NCBI GenBank assembly: GCA_036558645.1
Contig: DATBFG010000007.1
Span: 124,001 to 188,000, forward strand
Direction of reading: 5' to 3'
Length of the DNA: 64,000 bases
Origin: DATBFG01 sp036558645
Lineage (GTDB): Bacteria > Acidobacteriota > Terriglobia > Terriglobales > Acidobacteriaceae
The notes below the pieces were generated by a model. The model saw only the letters and a list, made by a program, of their open reading frames with translations. It ran no database searches and had not been told where the DNA came from. How positions within the stretch are numbered: position 1 is the stretch's first letter; every line of letters starts with the position of its first letter. Below are positions 1 to 8,999 of the stretch, piece by piece. A program made the translations under genes and the position numbers.

Positions 1-3000
1 GTTGACCAAGCCGATTGGCGAACCGTTCGCGTTCGGCGCGAAATTCGGATGGTTGAACAGATTGAAAGTCTCCATCCTGAATTGCAGGCCCATGCGCTCG
101 CCGATCTTCCAGTTCTTCTGCAGTGTGAAGTCAGTATTGACGAACTTCGGACCATGACAGAAGCCGGTGGGTTCATTGCCCAAGGTTCCGATTCTCTGGC
201 CGACAACGGTGAACGCGCCTGGGTTGTAGATATTTGGCCCATCGGCGCCACTGTCGCAGTCAATACCGGTAATCGAGGGTCGGCGATTGGAGCCCGGTGC
301 CCACGGCGGACCCTGGTTTCCGGTTCCATATAGCGAGTTCAAGCCAAGTGCTGTTCCTGGGCCGCCCACCAGCGTAGAGGTGTCTTCCGTCAATCCAGGA
401 CTGAAGACTGTCGTAGATGGACCTGACTCCGCTGTGGTGATAGCGCCAAGCTGCCACCCGCCTGCCACGCCGCGTACCCACGCGTTCTGACCCTTCAATT
501 CGGGCAGAGGCACGAGGAAGTTGGCGACAAAAATATGCGGACGGTTAATCTGCGTGTTGCCGCGATCCAAGCTCGGATTTGCGGCCCACGTCAGGGTTTG
601 GTAGTTAGCTGTGCCATTCGACTCATCGAGGGGCACGTTGCCGATCGAATGTGAGTAGGTATACGTTGCGTTGATTTGAACGCCCTTGATTCTCGATTTG
701 AAGAGAGTTTGCAAGGCGTTATAGCTGGCGTCGCCGTAGTGGGCCCACCACGTCAGGAACCCGTCATTGGGATATGGACGCAGTGAGTTGCAATTGCTCA
801 GGAATGAGCAATTCACCCATTGGTCCGGCGCCACTCCATTGATGTCCGAAGTGGTCAGTTGGTGAATGGCGCGGTTTCCGACGTAGCCAATCTGCAGACT
901 TGTCTCCCGTGCGAGGGCGCGCTCTACGGTTACGTTCCATTGCCAGGAGTTTGGCATCGTGTTAGATGGATCGACTCCACCCGTCGCCGAAGTTGCCGCC
1001 TGGCTGAATTGGTCCGCAGTCAGAGATGCGCCATTGAGTGTGCGAGAGTAGCCGCTGGCGTTCAGTGCAAAAGGAGCGTTTCCCGACATTGTGTAAATGG
1101 CGGTCCGATCGCGTTGGAAGAACTGCCCGACTCCGGCACGCACAGCGGTGTTTCCATCGCCGAACACGTCCCATGCAATTCCCAGCCGCGGAGCAAACAG
1201 ATGGTAGTTCTGGTCCTTCAGGTACTTATTGGGGCCAGCAGTTCCAGCGCTGAATGCATATTGGCCCGACCGATTGAATGCCTTGTTTGCATCGGTACAG
1301 GGATTGGTGCCTGGAACGATCCAAAGACCGTTACAAGCATCAAACGGTGATCCGGCAGGGTTGTAAAGGCTCGGGTGAAAGCTGGTCATTAATCCGTCAA
1401 CCTGGTAGGGAGACAGGAGCATCGACCAGCGGAGACCTAAGTCCAGTGTGACTCTGCGATGGATCTTCCAGGAATCGCCACCATAGAACTCATAGTCGCG
1501 CCACCGCATCTGGTTGTAAACGTCGGTTGATGTTTCTGTGAGCCCGGTGAAGACATTGCCTTGGATCATGGCATTCGCCAATGGATTGCCAGTTTGATAT
1601 GCAAGTCCCTGAGTGAGGTCCACGTTCGAGTCTTGCGTATTGAAGCTGGTACGCTCGGAACTGCCACCGCCGTTGTCTTCGTTCTTCAGGTTGAAACCCA
1701 GGAAGGCCCCGAACTTGAACGTATGAGGGCCGTGAATCCACGACACGTCATCCCTTACGTTATACAGGTCCTGCTTGTTGCTCCACGGAGCGATCATCTG
1801 CAGAGTTTGTCGGTTTCCGCCAAAGCTTAGGTTGGGTATTCCGACGTCGTGGCTCTTCAGATCCGTGGGGAACAAAGTTGGGAAGTCCGTATTGAGAGTG
1901 GATGCCAGGCCGGCATTTGTCCCACCCGGGGTAATAATGATGCGGTTATTGGAGTAAGAAAATTCCGCCGTGTTGATCAGGCTGGCTCCAATCGTCGAAG
2001 TGACCTTGCCGATCAGAGACTTCGAGGGCTGAGACCAGTTGCTCTCCAGTTCTGGGAATGCGTCGTCACCCCAGTAGCCGGCGACTGGCGCGGGATTGTC
2101 CCACGTATCCTGCGTGTAGCGGAAAGTGACTATGTTGGTCGAAGTGAGGTTGTAATCGCCACGGATGTTCTCTTGGCGATAGTTCAAGTGCGTGCTGGGG
2201 AACGCCTGCCAATTGCGGCAGCTGTTGGTGTTAGAGCCCGGTGTCGGCGTACCGTTGCCGGCTGGCGTTGTGGGGCAGCTGAAGTTTGGCAATGGGTATT
2301 GACCCATCTGGTCAGAAATTGCCTTTAACAGCGACCCGGGCGCGATTGTCCACTGGTTCGCTCCTTGCATCGCAAGGGGGAATGCTGTGGTGATCACATC
2401 GCCGCAGGTTACGTTCGAAAAATCACCATTCCGTTCGGCTTCGCTGGGAACGCAACCAGAACGCGCCACTCCGCGAACTTCACGGTTCCATTCCTGGCTC
2501 CAGAAGACAAAGGCTTTGTCTTTTTTGATCGGCCCTCCGATCGAATAGCCAAAGTCATTGCGCCTCAAAATCGGCTTGTCTTCATTCGGGTTTCCGTAAA
2601 TGCTGTTCGTGCTGGGATGGTATTTGTTGGCGGCCTTGTCCTGCGCTGCCTGTCGTGCGGCAAACCAGTCATAGGCGTTGAACACATCGTTGCGGCCAAA
2701 GTAGAAAGCGCCACCATGCCATTGGTTGGTTCCGCCCTTGGTCACGATGTTGATCACTGCGCCCGATGATTGCCCATACTCGGGACCGTATGAGTTGCGC
2801 AGCATCTTGAATTCCTGGATGGACTCGATCGAGGGATAAACCAGGATCGTGCGATTGGAACCGACGTCATTGTTGTTGGCTCCATCCACCAGGAACAGGT
2901 TGTTGGCCATGGAGTTTCCATTCACGCCGAAATCGACTCCGCCCCGCAGTCCCTTGCCGACTGCGTCAAAGGTTCTAGCCGATGAAACTCCGGGTTGCAG

Positions 3001-3477
3001 TTGAGTGAGAGCCACGAAGTTGCGGCCGTTCAACGGCAGATCGCGTACCTGGCCAGCCTCGACAACTTCGCCGAGCTGGGCGCTATCGGATTGCACCTGA
3101 ATCGCATTAGCTTCAACGGTCACTTGCTCGGTGGTATTGCCCATCTGCAGTTGTACGTTGACCAGCGCCGTACTGGCGACGTGCAACTCCACGTTGCTGG
3201 TGACTGACTCCTTGAAATTGGTCTGCTTCACGGTGATGCGATAGTTTCCGTTGGGCAGATCAGCGGCGACATACTCACCCATCTCGTTCGTCGTTACGGT
3301 TCGAGTGAGTGCCGTGTCGATATTGGTAACAGTCACTGTGGCCTGTGGGACCACAGCTCCCGTGGGATCGGTGACTACGCCGCTGATGGTGCCGGTGATT
3401 TTCTGGGCCAGCAGCGGCGAAATTAGAAGCGTCACTGTTAGGACGAGTAAAAATGCGAAGCTACTCCATCGTTTCAT
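1..3477 (-). CDS. TonB-dependent receptor, Oar-like, with N-terminal carboxypeptidase-regulatory-like domain (3' end cut by window edge)
   Basis: The frame is open from an ATG at 3477 to the left edge, 1159 codons with no stop, so only the last part of the barrel is missing. The protein begins with MKRWSS and a long hydrophobic signal peptide ending near SPLLAQ. A carboxypeptidase-regulatory-like (Ig-type) domain follows at about residues 28-110 (SGVVTDPTGAVVP, then GEYVAADLPNGNYRI). A TonB plug-type region carries FLVDGANNND near residue 195 and TKGGTNQWHGG near 250. The remainder is rich in aromatic, Asn and Gly residues like an outer-membrane barrel, and the last visible residues are NANGSPIGLVN. 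Such Oar-like receptors are abundant in Acidobacteriota and are thought to import large substrates through the outer membrane with energy from TonB-ExbB-ExbD, encoded here at 41-44 kb. The substrate cannot be told. Confidence 0.9.
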   Translation of the reverse strand, partial: MKRWSSFAFLLVLTVTLLISPLLAQKITGTISGVVTDPTGAVVPQATVTVTNIDTALTRTVTTNEMGEYVAADLPNGNYRITVKQTNFKESVTSNVELHVASTALVNVQLQMGNTTEQVTVEANAIQVQSDSAQLGEVVEAGQVRDLPLNGRNFVALTQLQPGVSSARTFDAVGKGLRGGVDFGVNGNSMANNLFLVDGANNNDVGSNRTILVYPSIESIQEFKMLRNSYGPEYGQSSGAVINIVTKGGTNQWHGGAFYFGRNDVFNAYDWFAARQAAQDKAANKYHPSTNSIYGNPNEDKPILRRNDFGYSIGGPIKKDKAFVFWSQEWNREVRGVARSGCVPSEAERNGDFSNVTCGDVITTAFPLAMQGANQWTIAPGSLLKAISDQMGQYPLPNFSCPTTPAGNGTPTPGSNTNSCRNWQAFPSTHLNYRQENIRGDYNLTSTNIVTFRYTQDTWDNPAPVAGYWGDDAFPELESNWSQPSKSLIGKVTSTIGASLINTAEFSYSNNRIIITPGGTNAGLASTLNTDFPTLFPTDLKSHDVGIPNLSFGGNRQTLQMIAPWSNKQDLYNVRDDVSWIHGPHTFKFGAFLGFNLKNEDNGGGSSERTSFNTQDSNVDLTQGLAYQTGNPLANAMIQGNVFTGLTETSTDVYNQMRWRDYEFYGGDSWKIHRRVTLDLGLRWSMLLSPYQVDGLMTSFHPSLYNPAGSPFDACNGLWIVPGTNPCTDANKAFNRSGQYAFSAGTAGPNKYLKDQNYHLFAPRLGIAWDVFGDGNTAVRAGVGQFFQRDRTAIYTMSGNAPFALNASGYSRTLNGASLTADQFSQAATSATGGVDPSNTMPNSWQWNVTVERALARETSLQIGYVGNRAIHQLTTSDINGVAPDQWVNCSFLSNCNSLRPYPNDGFLTWWAHYGDASYNALQTLFKSRIKGVQINATYTYSHSIGNVPLDESNGTANYQTLTWAANPSLDRGNTQINRPHIFVANFLVPLPELKGQNAWVRGVAGGWQLGAITTAESGPSTTVFSPGLTEDTSTLVGGPGTALGLNSLYGTGNQGPPWAPGSNRRPSITGIDCDSGADGPNIYNPGAFTVVGQRIGTLGNEPTGFCHGPKFVNTDFTLQKNWKIGERMGLQFRMETFNLFNHPNFAPNANGSPIGLVN

Positions 3478-4175
3478 TCATTGCCTCCACTGGACCGTCA
3501 CTGTGATCGCAAAACCACGACTGATAAGAAGAACTCTTATGAAATGCACCTGCACAAGGGGTGTCGTACCTCCACGTACAGGACGGCCGGTTGTCTCTCC
3601 ACTTATTCATCGCGCGACTGGTAGATCAGTAGCCTGAAGAACGAATGGCGCCAAACAGAACTTCAGACCGGGACTGCAACAAATTTCACATGCCCGGATG
3701 TCGGTCGGGTGCGAAGCACCGACGTGGGGCAAACTAAAATTCTGCTGTAAAAGTAAGCAGCCTCAAAAGTTTGCTCTTCTTGCCGCTGGTTTTTCGGTGC
3801 GCAAGATCACAACCTCGTTAGTTATCGGTCACACAGTTTTCCCATTTTGGAATTTTCGCTTGCGGAGAATTGCCAGGGTTCTTGCCTCGTCGCCTATTTC
3901 CGGGAGCGTGGGTGTTGAAAAACGAAACAGTGTGCACCACCAACAAATTGAAGAAGAAAATAGGCCTCCAGTCTTCTTGACTTTCGATTGAAGTAGCCGC
4001 ATATTGCGAGCAACGTAATCACGCTTGTTGCTCTCTTAGCTGCAATGTACTCAGCCGAGCCGACAGCAGGCGTTTCATAACCCGTCCGCAGTGAGTGAAC
4101 GTGGGGTTCCTCACGAAAAGTACTGTCCTGTTTGTCTGCGTCGTCATTTTCATGTGAGCTCTTGGAGAGAGCCGA
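3478..4175. other. Divergent intergenic region
   Basis: This is a 698-base spacer between the receptor on the minus strand and the Sel1-repeat gene on the plus strand. I see no convincing coding frame on either strand. The short frames present have no ribosome binding site and no protein-like composition. One promoter-like pair is listed separately at 3977-4005. Confidence 0.5.
3977..4005 (+). promoter_or_regulatory. Sigma70-like promoter candidate for the Sel1-repeat gene
   Basis: TTGACT at 3977-3982 and CATATT at 4000-4005 are separated by 17 bases and face the Sel1 gene about 170 bases downstream. The -35 matches 5 of 6 consensus bases and the -10 matches 4 of 6. Assigned by eye only. Confidence 0.3.
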
Positions 4176-5330
4176 ATGCACGTCCGTTCCTGGATCCTCC
4201 GGAAGCAGGTAAGGGCCATCCTTTTCCCGATCAGCCTGCTCATGATGCAGACAGTGGTCATGAACTCAGATTTCTCCGCCGCACAGACCAGTACGGCTCC
4301 GGTGATCGATTCCTTCTCGCCCAGTGATCGCCTCGGCGAGGGCAGCCTTGATGAAGAGCTACGGACGACACAGCAGGTATCGAAGATCCGCGCTCGCGCG
4401 GAGGGTGGGTCAGCGCGCGACCAGTTTTTACTCGGCTACGCGTACAGCAAAGGGATATTCCAACCGCAGGATCTCGCAGCTGCATACACCTGGTATCTCA
4501 GGGCCGCCAACCAGGCAGAACCAGCCGCAATTACTGAGGTCGGCCGCAGCTACGTCCATGGCTCCGGCGTTTCGCAGGACTATCAGAAAGGGTTGCAATG
4601 GCTTTTGCGCGCGGCATCTGACGGCTATGCTCCGGCTCAGACTGATGTCGGCTTGCTTTATTTCCAAGGTGTGGGGACATCACAGGACTTTTCCCTCGGG
4701 GTGCGTTGGTGGCAGAAGGCGGTGGAACAGAGCTACGGCCCTGCACAATCAAACCTGGGCGTTGCCTACTTGAGTGGTATGGGCGTCGATCGCGATGAAG
4801 CGCATGCAGCACAACTATTTCGTAAGGCTGCCGATGCCGGTTTAGCGACGGCTCAGTTCGATCTCGCGGCCTGTTATGAAGCAGGCGAGGGTGTGCCCCG
4901 CGATTTCGTCACCGCGGCGGAGTGGTATTGGAAGGCGGCGCGGCAGGGCCACAGCGGCGCACAAAATAATCTGGCTTCCATGTATCAGGCCGGACGTGGT
5001 GTTGCTCGCGATGCGGTACGCGGGTTGAGACTGTTCTTGCTAGCGGCAGAGAACGGGAACATGAAAGCCGCTCTGAATCTCGCACATACGTTCGACAACG
5101 GAATCGGCGTGAAACCGGACCCGCTACTTGCCTATATGTGGCTGCAGATCGCAGCAGATCACGGAGAAGATGTTAGTGATGTTTTCGAGAGCGTCTCTGC
5201 GAAACTCGAAGAACGGCAAATCAAGCTAGCCCGTCAGCAGGCATCTGCATGGCAGGCCCAGCACCATGGCGATGCATCCTCTTCATTAATGTCCTTGGGC
5301 GGGTTCAAGGAGCCGGATCGTGGAAGATGA
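4176..5330 (+). CDS. Secreted Sel1-like repeat (SLR/TPR-type) protein
   Basis: A 384-residue protein. The first about 35 residues contain a hydrophobic stretch (ILFPISLLMMQTVVM) that could be a signal peptide ending near SAAQ, implying export. From about residue 75 to 345 there are roughly seven Sel1-like repeats, each with an A-x-(F/N)-LG-x-(A/L)Y ... GxGVxxD ... A-x-x-W(Y/L)-x-x-AA pattern, for example GVSQDYQKGLQWLLRAAS and GMGVDRDEAHAAQLFRKAA. SLR proteins form alpha-alpha solenoids that act as protein-protein scaffolds, and no enzymatic domain is visible. The gene converges with the next one, with only 2 bases between the stops. The partner is unknown. Confidence 0.8.
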   Translation: MHVRSWILRKQVRAILFPISLLMMQTVVMNSDFSAAQTSTAPVIDSFSPSDRLGEGSLDEELRTTQQVSKIRARAEGGSARDQFLLGYAYSKGIFQPQDLAAAYTWYLRAANQAEPAAITEVGRSYVHGSGVSQDYQKGLQWLLRAASDGYAPAQTDVGLLYFQGVGTSQDFSLGVRWWQKAVEQSYGPAQSNLGVAYLSGMGVDRDEAHAAQLFRKAADAGLATAQFDLAACYEAGEGVPRDFVTAAEWYWKAARQGHSGAQNNLASMYQAGRGVARDAVRGLRLFLLAAENGNMKAALNLAHTFDNGIGVKPDPLLAYMWLQIAADHGEDVSDVFESVSAKLEERQIKLARQQASAWQAQHHGDASSSLMSLGGFKEPDRGR

Positions 5331-5332
5331 GG

Positions 5333-6985
5333 TTACTTCGTCTGAACCGCAACGCTGTCGGGCAAGCGCATCGTTCCTGACGATTGTTCCTTGACCACTA
5401 CGGTCAGCGCGTTGTGCGAATAGTGTTCGACTACCGCGGGGCTTGCCCACTCCAGATCCCACCCGTCTTCAATCGCAATGACTGTGTAGGTGCCGGGAAT
5501 TACCTCGCGTAAAGTGAATGTGCCATCCAGGTCGCTCTGATCGCGCCGAAAGAGTTCGTGGTGTTGCTCCGGATCTTTTGGAATCAACACAATCATGGCG
5601 CCAGGAACGGGTTTGCTCGCACGTGTGGCAACGCCTTCGATTGTGACTTCTCCTCCGACCAAAGAAATCGTGACAGCAGAAGATGATCCGGGTTCCAACA
5701 CCAGTGAGTGTCCGGTGCTCTTGTCCCCCGGCGAATTCATCTCTGCCACGAAATATCGTTTTGTCTCTGTTGTTGCCAGGACTTCGTACGTTCCCGGATG
5801 CACGTCGTGGAACTCCGCTTCTCCCTTTTCAGTGGTTGCGGTGAAACCCGCGAATCTGCCTTTGGCAGTTCGTAAGCCAATCTGAAGTTGTGGAGGAAGT
5901 GCGCCTCCACCCATCAACTGGGCGGTGATCTTCACCGAACTTGCTGCCTGTGAGCCGGACGTCCTTAGTTCCTCGCCGCTACTAGTAAGATCAACTTCTT
6001 CCGACGTCACTGCCTCACCCGCACCCGATCCCGCCATTTGAATAGAGTACCTGCCAGGTGGTACACCAACCATTTCAGCCAGCCCCGGGGAGACCTCGCG
6101 AATTCCTTCGTTCTGTACGGGTGCGGATCCATCAAACGCGCGCTGCATCAACATTGGCATGTTGAAACCGCTACCATCCGTCGGCGTGCGAAACACTACT
6201 CGAAGGGCTTGCACGGGAGTCAGGTGAATTTCAGTCTGAATTCGATCCCCACCTCTTACCGGGATCGGTGTTGCATCATCGGACGCGGTTGTATCACCGT
6301 AATATGTGGGTGCGTAAACAACATCTACAGATGGATCTACGACGGTCGGCGGATCGCCTGCTTTGGTGCTCGCAGGATGCACTGCATACCATGGCTTGGC
6401 ACTGGCCATCACAAAATACGTTCCGGCATTGATAGGCCCAAATTCAAATCCTCCCCGATCATCACTTTCGTCCTGCCGCATCTGGCGAATGCGGCCGAAG
6501 CCGCCCCAAAAATTTTCGCGAAAGAGAGTCACATTCGCATGGCGAATAGGCTCACCGGCTTCGTCGAGCACGACTCCCGATAGCGTTGCCGACGGAACAA
6601 CCCGCAACGTCAGACTCTCAGTATCCAGTCCCGCTCCGGTAACAATCGCAGTCGAGAATTGCGGGTCGTGCTGTTCGTAAGCTGTAGGCATGAATCCTCT
6701 CTTGGAAGCTTGCAGAGAATACTTACCGGCATTTACGAAGAACTCAAATGCTCCCTCCTCGGATGTAAGAACCGACTGCGTAGCCGAACGATTTCTTGTG
6801 TCCGAGATCGTGACATGAGCGCGAGCCAACGGGCTTCCGGTGCTTGCGCTGACTGCTTTGCCTGCGATGCGAAACCGTCCCGTTGGAATTCGGGTACGCT
6901 CGCTAACTTGAGCGCGGCAAAGGAGGCTGTCCTGAGCGATAACGAGTAGGGTTGCGATCAACAAGACGCCACGTAGAACTCGCAT
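5333..6985 (-). CDS. Secreted carboxypeptidase-regulatory-like domain protein (550 aa)
   Basis: It starts with MRVLRGVLLIATLLVIAQD, a signal peptide, then RIAGKAVSASTGSPLARAHVTI, a typical carboxypeptidase-regulatory-like (CarboxypepD_reg) beta-sandwich. Further copies are visible near residues 135-200 (LSGVVLDEAGEPIRHANVTL ... GGFEFGPINAGTYFVMA) and 445-520 (VTIEGVATRASKPVPGAMI ... DGTFTLREVIPGTYTVIAI). No peptidase catalytic residues are seen; in this family the domain alone acts as an Ig-like module. Its start lies 2 bases beyond the stop of the upstream gene of the same type, so the two are probably co-transcribed and translationally coupled. A structural or surface role is inferred. Confidence 0.75.
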   Translation of the reverse strand: MRVLRGVLLIATLLVIAQDSLLCRAQVSERTRIPTGRFRIAGKAVSASTGSPLARAHVTISDTRNRSATQSVLTSEEGAFEFFVNAGKYSLQASKRGFMPTAYEQHDPQFSTAIVTGAGLDTESLTLRVVPSATLSGVVLDEAGEPIRHANVTLFRENFWGGFGRIRQMRQDESDDRGGFEFGPINAGTYFVMASAKPWYAVHPASTKAGDPPTVVDPSVDVVYAPTYYGDTTASDDATPIPVRGGDRIQTEIHLTPVQALRVVFRTPTDGSGFNMPMLMQRAFDGSAPVQNEGIREVSPGLAEMVGVPPGRYSIQMAGSGAGEAVTSEEVDLTSSGEELRTSGSQAASSVKITAQLMGGGALPPQLQIGLRTAKGRFAGFTATTEKGEAEFHDVHPGTYEVLATTETKRYFVAEMNSPGDKSTGHSLVLEPGSSSAVTISLVGGEVTIEGVATRASKPVPGAMIVLIPKDPEQHHELFRRDQSDLDGTFTLREVIPGTYTVIAIEDGWDLEWASPAVVEHYSHNALTVVVKEQSSGTMRLPDSVAVQTK

Positions 6986-6987
6986 AT

Positions 6988-8733
6988 CTACTCACCACCC
7001 TCGATCAGCTGCAACCGAACATGTTCGGTTTGTCCGGGACTGAGACGCACCACCTGACCCTTGCCGTCGTAAGCTCTCATTTGATCTGCATTATCGTACT
7101 CGAGGTCGGTCTGCTTTTGCCGGAACGCTAGAAGCCGATACAACCCGGGAGCCATCGGCGCTGGGAAAAACTTACCTTCTTCCGATGTCACCCATTCGGT
7201 GAACGCTCCGGCGCTGTCATCAACCGGAATGCAGTACACGAAAGCGGATTGCATGGTGGCAGGCTTGTTCGTGTCTTCTGAGCCTGGTACGTCGGACTCA
7301 CCCTGGAGATCCACGCTGCCGTCCAATTGTGCGGCATCATCTCGTAACGTGACATCGATTGGAGAAGCCACACCTCCATGTGCGACGACCAACGGTGCGT
7401 GCCGTAAGTCAACTCCACCTGAACTCATCGATGCGACATAACCCCGTGACGTGTTGGCTCGCACCCAATATCGTCCGGGCTGAACGCCCTCCAGGGCGAG
7501 TTGAGCATCCACAGCATTCTGTGACGACCGTAGCGAAGGAATGGGGATCTCAACGAAGTCATCGGCAGGAACCAAGCTGACATCCAGATAAGACCTGGGG
7601 CCACGTAACGCGCTACGACCACGCGCCGCAGGAGAAGGATTACCACTGTTTGGGGCGCTCGAAGTAAATTCTTCCTTGACGTTAACCGCGATGGAGCGGC
7701 CCGGTATCAACAGCATTTCTCCGCTGACTGGAGCTCCTTGAATCGTGATCGTGGTTGATCCGCCCATAGGAGTCGGGCCGTACGAGAATGCGTCCAATAC
7801 AAATGTCCCGTTCGGTAGTGATCCTTCAATTCTGCGGTCTTGACCGTTGTAATCGAGTGCAAATCCTGGTCCCTTTCTGCCCTGCCGATAAACACTGACG
7901 CTCACAGGCGCGTTAGGTTGTACGTTTATGACCGGGACAGACACTCTGTAATATCGCTGCCGCACGGCTGATAGATCGGCCTCGAAAGTCTTCCCTGGCG
8001 TCAGTTCGATAGGACTCGCTGACTCGAAGTCGGATGCATTGGGGAAATATATTGGTGGAAAAGCGTAAACGAGTTCGCCCGAATCTGTACCTAGTGGATC
8101 GGAATCAGCCTCTTCGTGCGTAAAAAGTTTGTACGAACCCGCTGGAAGTTCCGCAAAGCGAAACTCCCCGCTCGACGAGGAATTTGTGATCGAGCGTGAA
8201 ACCCAATGAGCGCGTCCGTCTTGAATCTCTCGGCGGTAGAGTTCTACAGTGACGCGATCGGCTGCGTCTGATCCCGATAGAGTTAGACGTCCAACAATCA
8301 GGGCCTCGGGCATCAGGGCGATGGTAATCTCCCGTACGTTTTGGGACACCGTAACTCCTTGCGAATCTCCACCTCCTTGTTCCAGGAATCCCGGCTTGCG
8401 TGCCATGAGCATATAGGGACGACTAGAGGCATTCGAAGGAACAACGGTGCCTGTGACACCAACAGTAGCGGATTGGGAGGTGGACATCGGGCTTGCCGCC
8501 GGCAACACGAACTCAAACCTTCCTTGAGCGTCCGTCATGGTGGCAAATCGGTTGTCCGGCGAGAACACAAGCGCTCGCGGAACAGGTTCATGCGTCACAC
8601 TGTTGATGACAGTTCCCCGAAGAGAGTCAGCCCTATCAGGTGAGTTTTCTTGAGCAGCAACGTCTTGAACGGAAAGGCCAACCAGCAGAATGCAAAGGCC
8701 GAATGGGAGCCCACGCGACGAGAGCCAAGGCAT
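6988..8733 (-). CDS. Secreted carboxypeptidase-regulatory-like domain protein (581 aa)
   Basis: The reading frame is open up to 8949, but the ATG at 8733 is preferred because it begins with MPWLSSRGLPFGLCILLVGL, a signal peptide ending near DVAAQ. The longer form puts 72 Arg-rich residues in front of that peptide. A carboxypeptidase-regulatory-like fold follows at about residues 38-125 (LRGTVINSVTHEPVPRALV ... DAQGRFEFVLPA), with a second near 135-200 (IVGRLTLSGSDAADRVTVEL ... SGEFRFAELPAGSYKLF). The middle and C-terminal parts are beta-rich and carry repeated 'PGRYWV' or 'PGLYRLLAF' ends. It is the first gene of a two-gene unit with the 5333-6985 gene. No catalytic motif is seen and the function is unknown. 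Confidence 0.72.
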   Translation of the reverse strand: MPWLSSRGLPFGLCILLVGLSVQDVAAQENSPDRADSLRGTVINSVTHEPVPRALVFSPDNRFATMTDAQGRFEFVLPAASPMSTSQSATVGVTGTVVPSNASSRPYMLMARKPGFLEQGGGDSQGVTVSQNVREITIALMPEALIVGRLTLSGSDAADRVTVELYRREIQDGRAHWVSRSITNSSSSGEFRFAELPAGSYKLFTHEEADSDPLGTDSGELVYAFPPIYFPNASDFESASPIELTPGKTFEADLSAVRQRYYRVSVPVINVQPNAPVSVSVYRQGRKGPGFALDYNGQDRRIEGSLPNGTFVLDAFSYGPTPMGGSTTITIQGAPVSGEMLLIPGRSIAVNVKEEFTSSAPNSGNPSPAARGRSALRGPRSYLDVSLVPADDFVEIPIPSLRSSQNAVDAQLALEGVQPGRYWVRANTSRGYVASMSSGGVDLRHAPLVVAHGGVASPIDVTLRDDAAQLDGSVDLQGESDVPGSEDTNKPATMQSAFVYCIPVDDSAGAFTEWVTSEEGKFFPAPMAPGLYRLLAFRQKQTDLEYDNADQMRAYDGKGQVVRLSPGQTEHVRLQLIEGGE

Positions 8734-8999
8734 ACATCGAGAGATAGACACCAAAACCGACGCGAATGGAGGAATGAATGCGGATCGGGTCCTACTCGTA
8801 CGACAACGCACTACATCGCTCCCGCAGACATTGTGTCGAGGAATTCGGAGAGATTGCAACCGGATTTTTGGCAGGGCTGAGAAAAGCCCTGAGATCGACA
8901 GCCGGGTCCCCTGTCGTCCAGCCGATCCGGCGTGAATCCGGTTCCACATCTCTCCTTACTTAATACGTTGGATGCGTCTTATTGGCGCCGACAACCTGC

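Noticed and set aside
6038..6583. A 181-residue plus-strand frame inside the carboxypeptidase-regulatory-like gene
   Set aside because: Antisense shadow of a better supported gene; composition is not protein-like.
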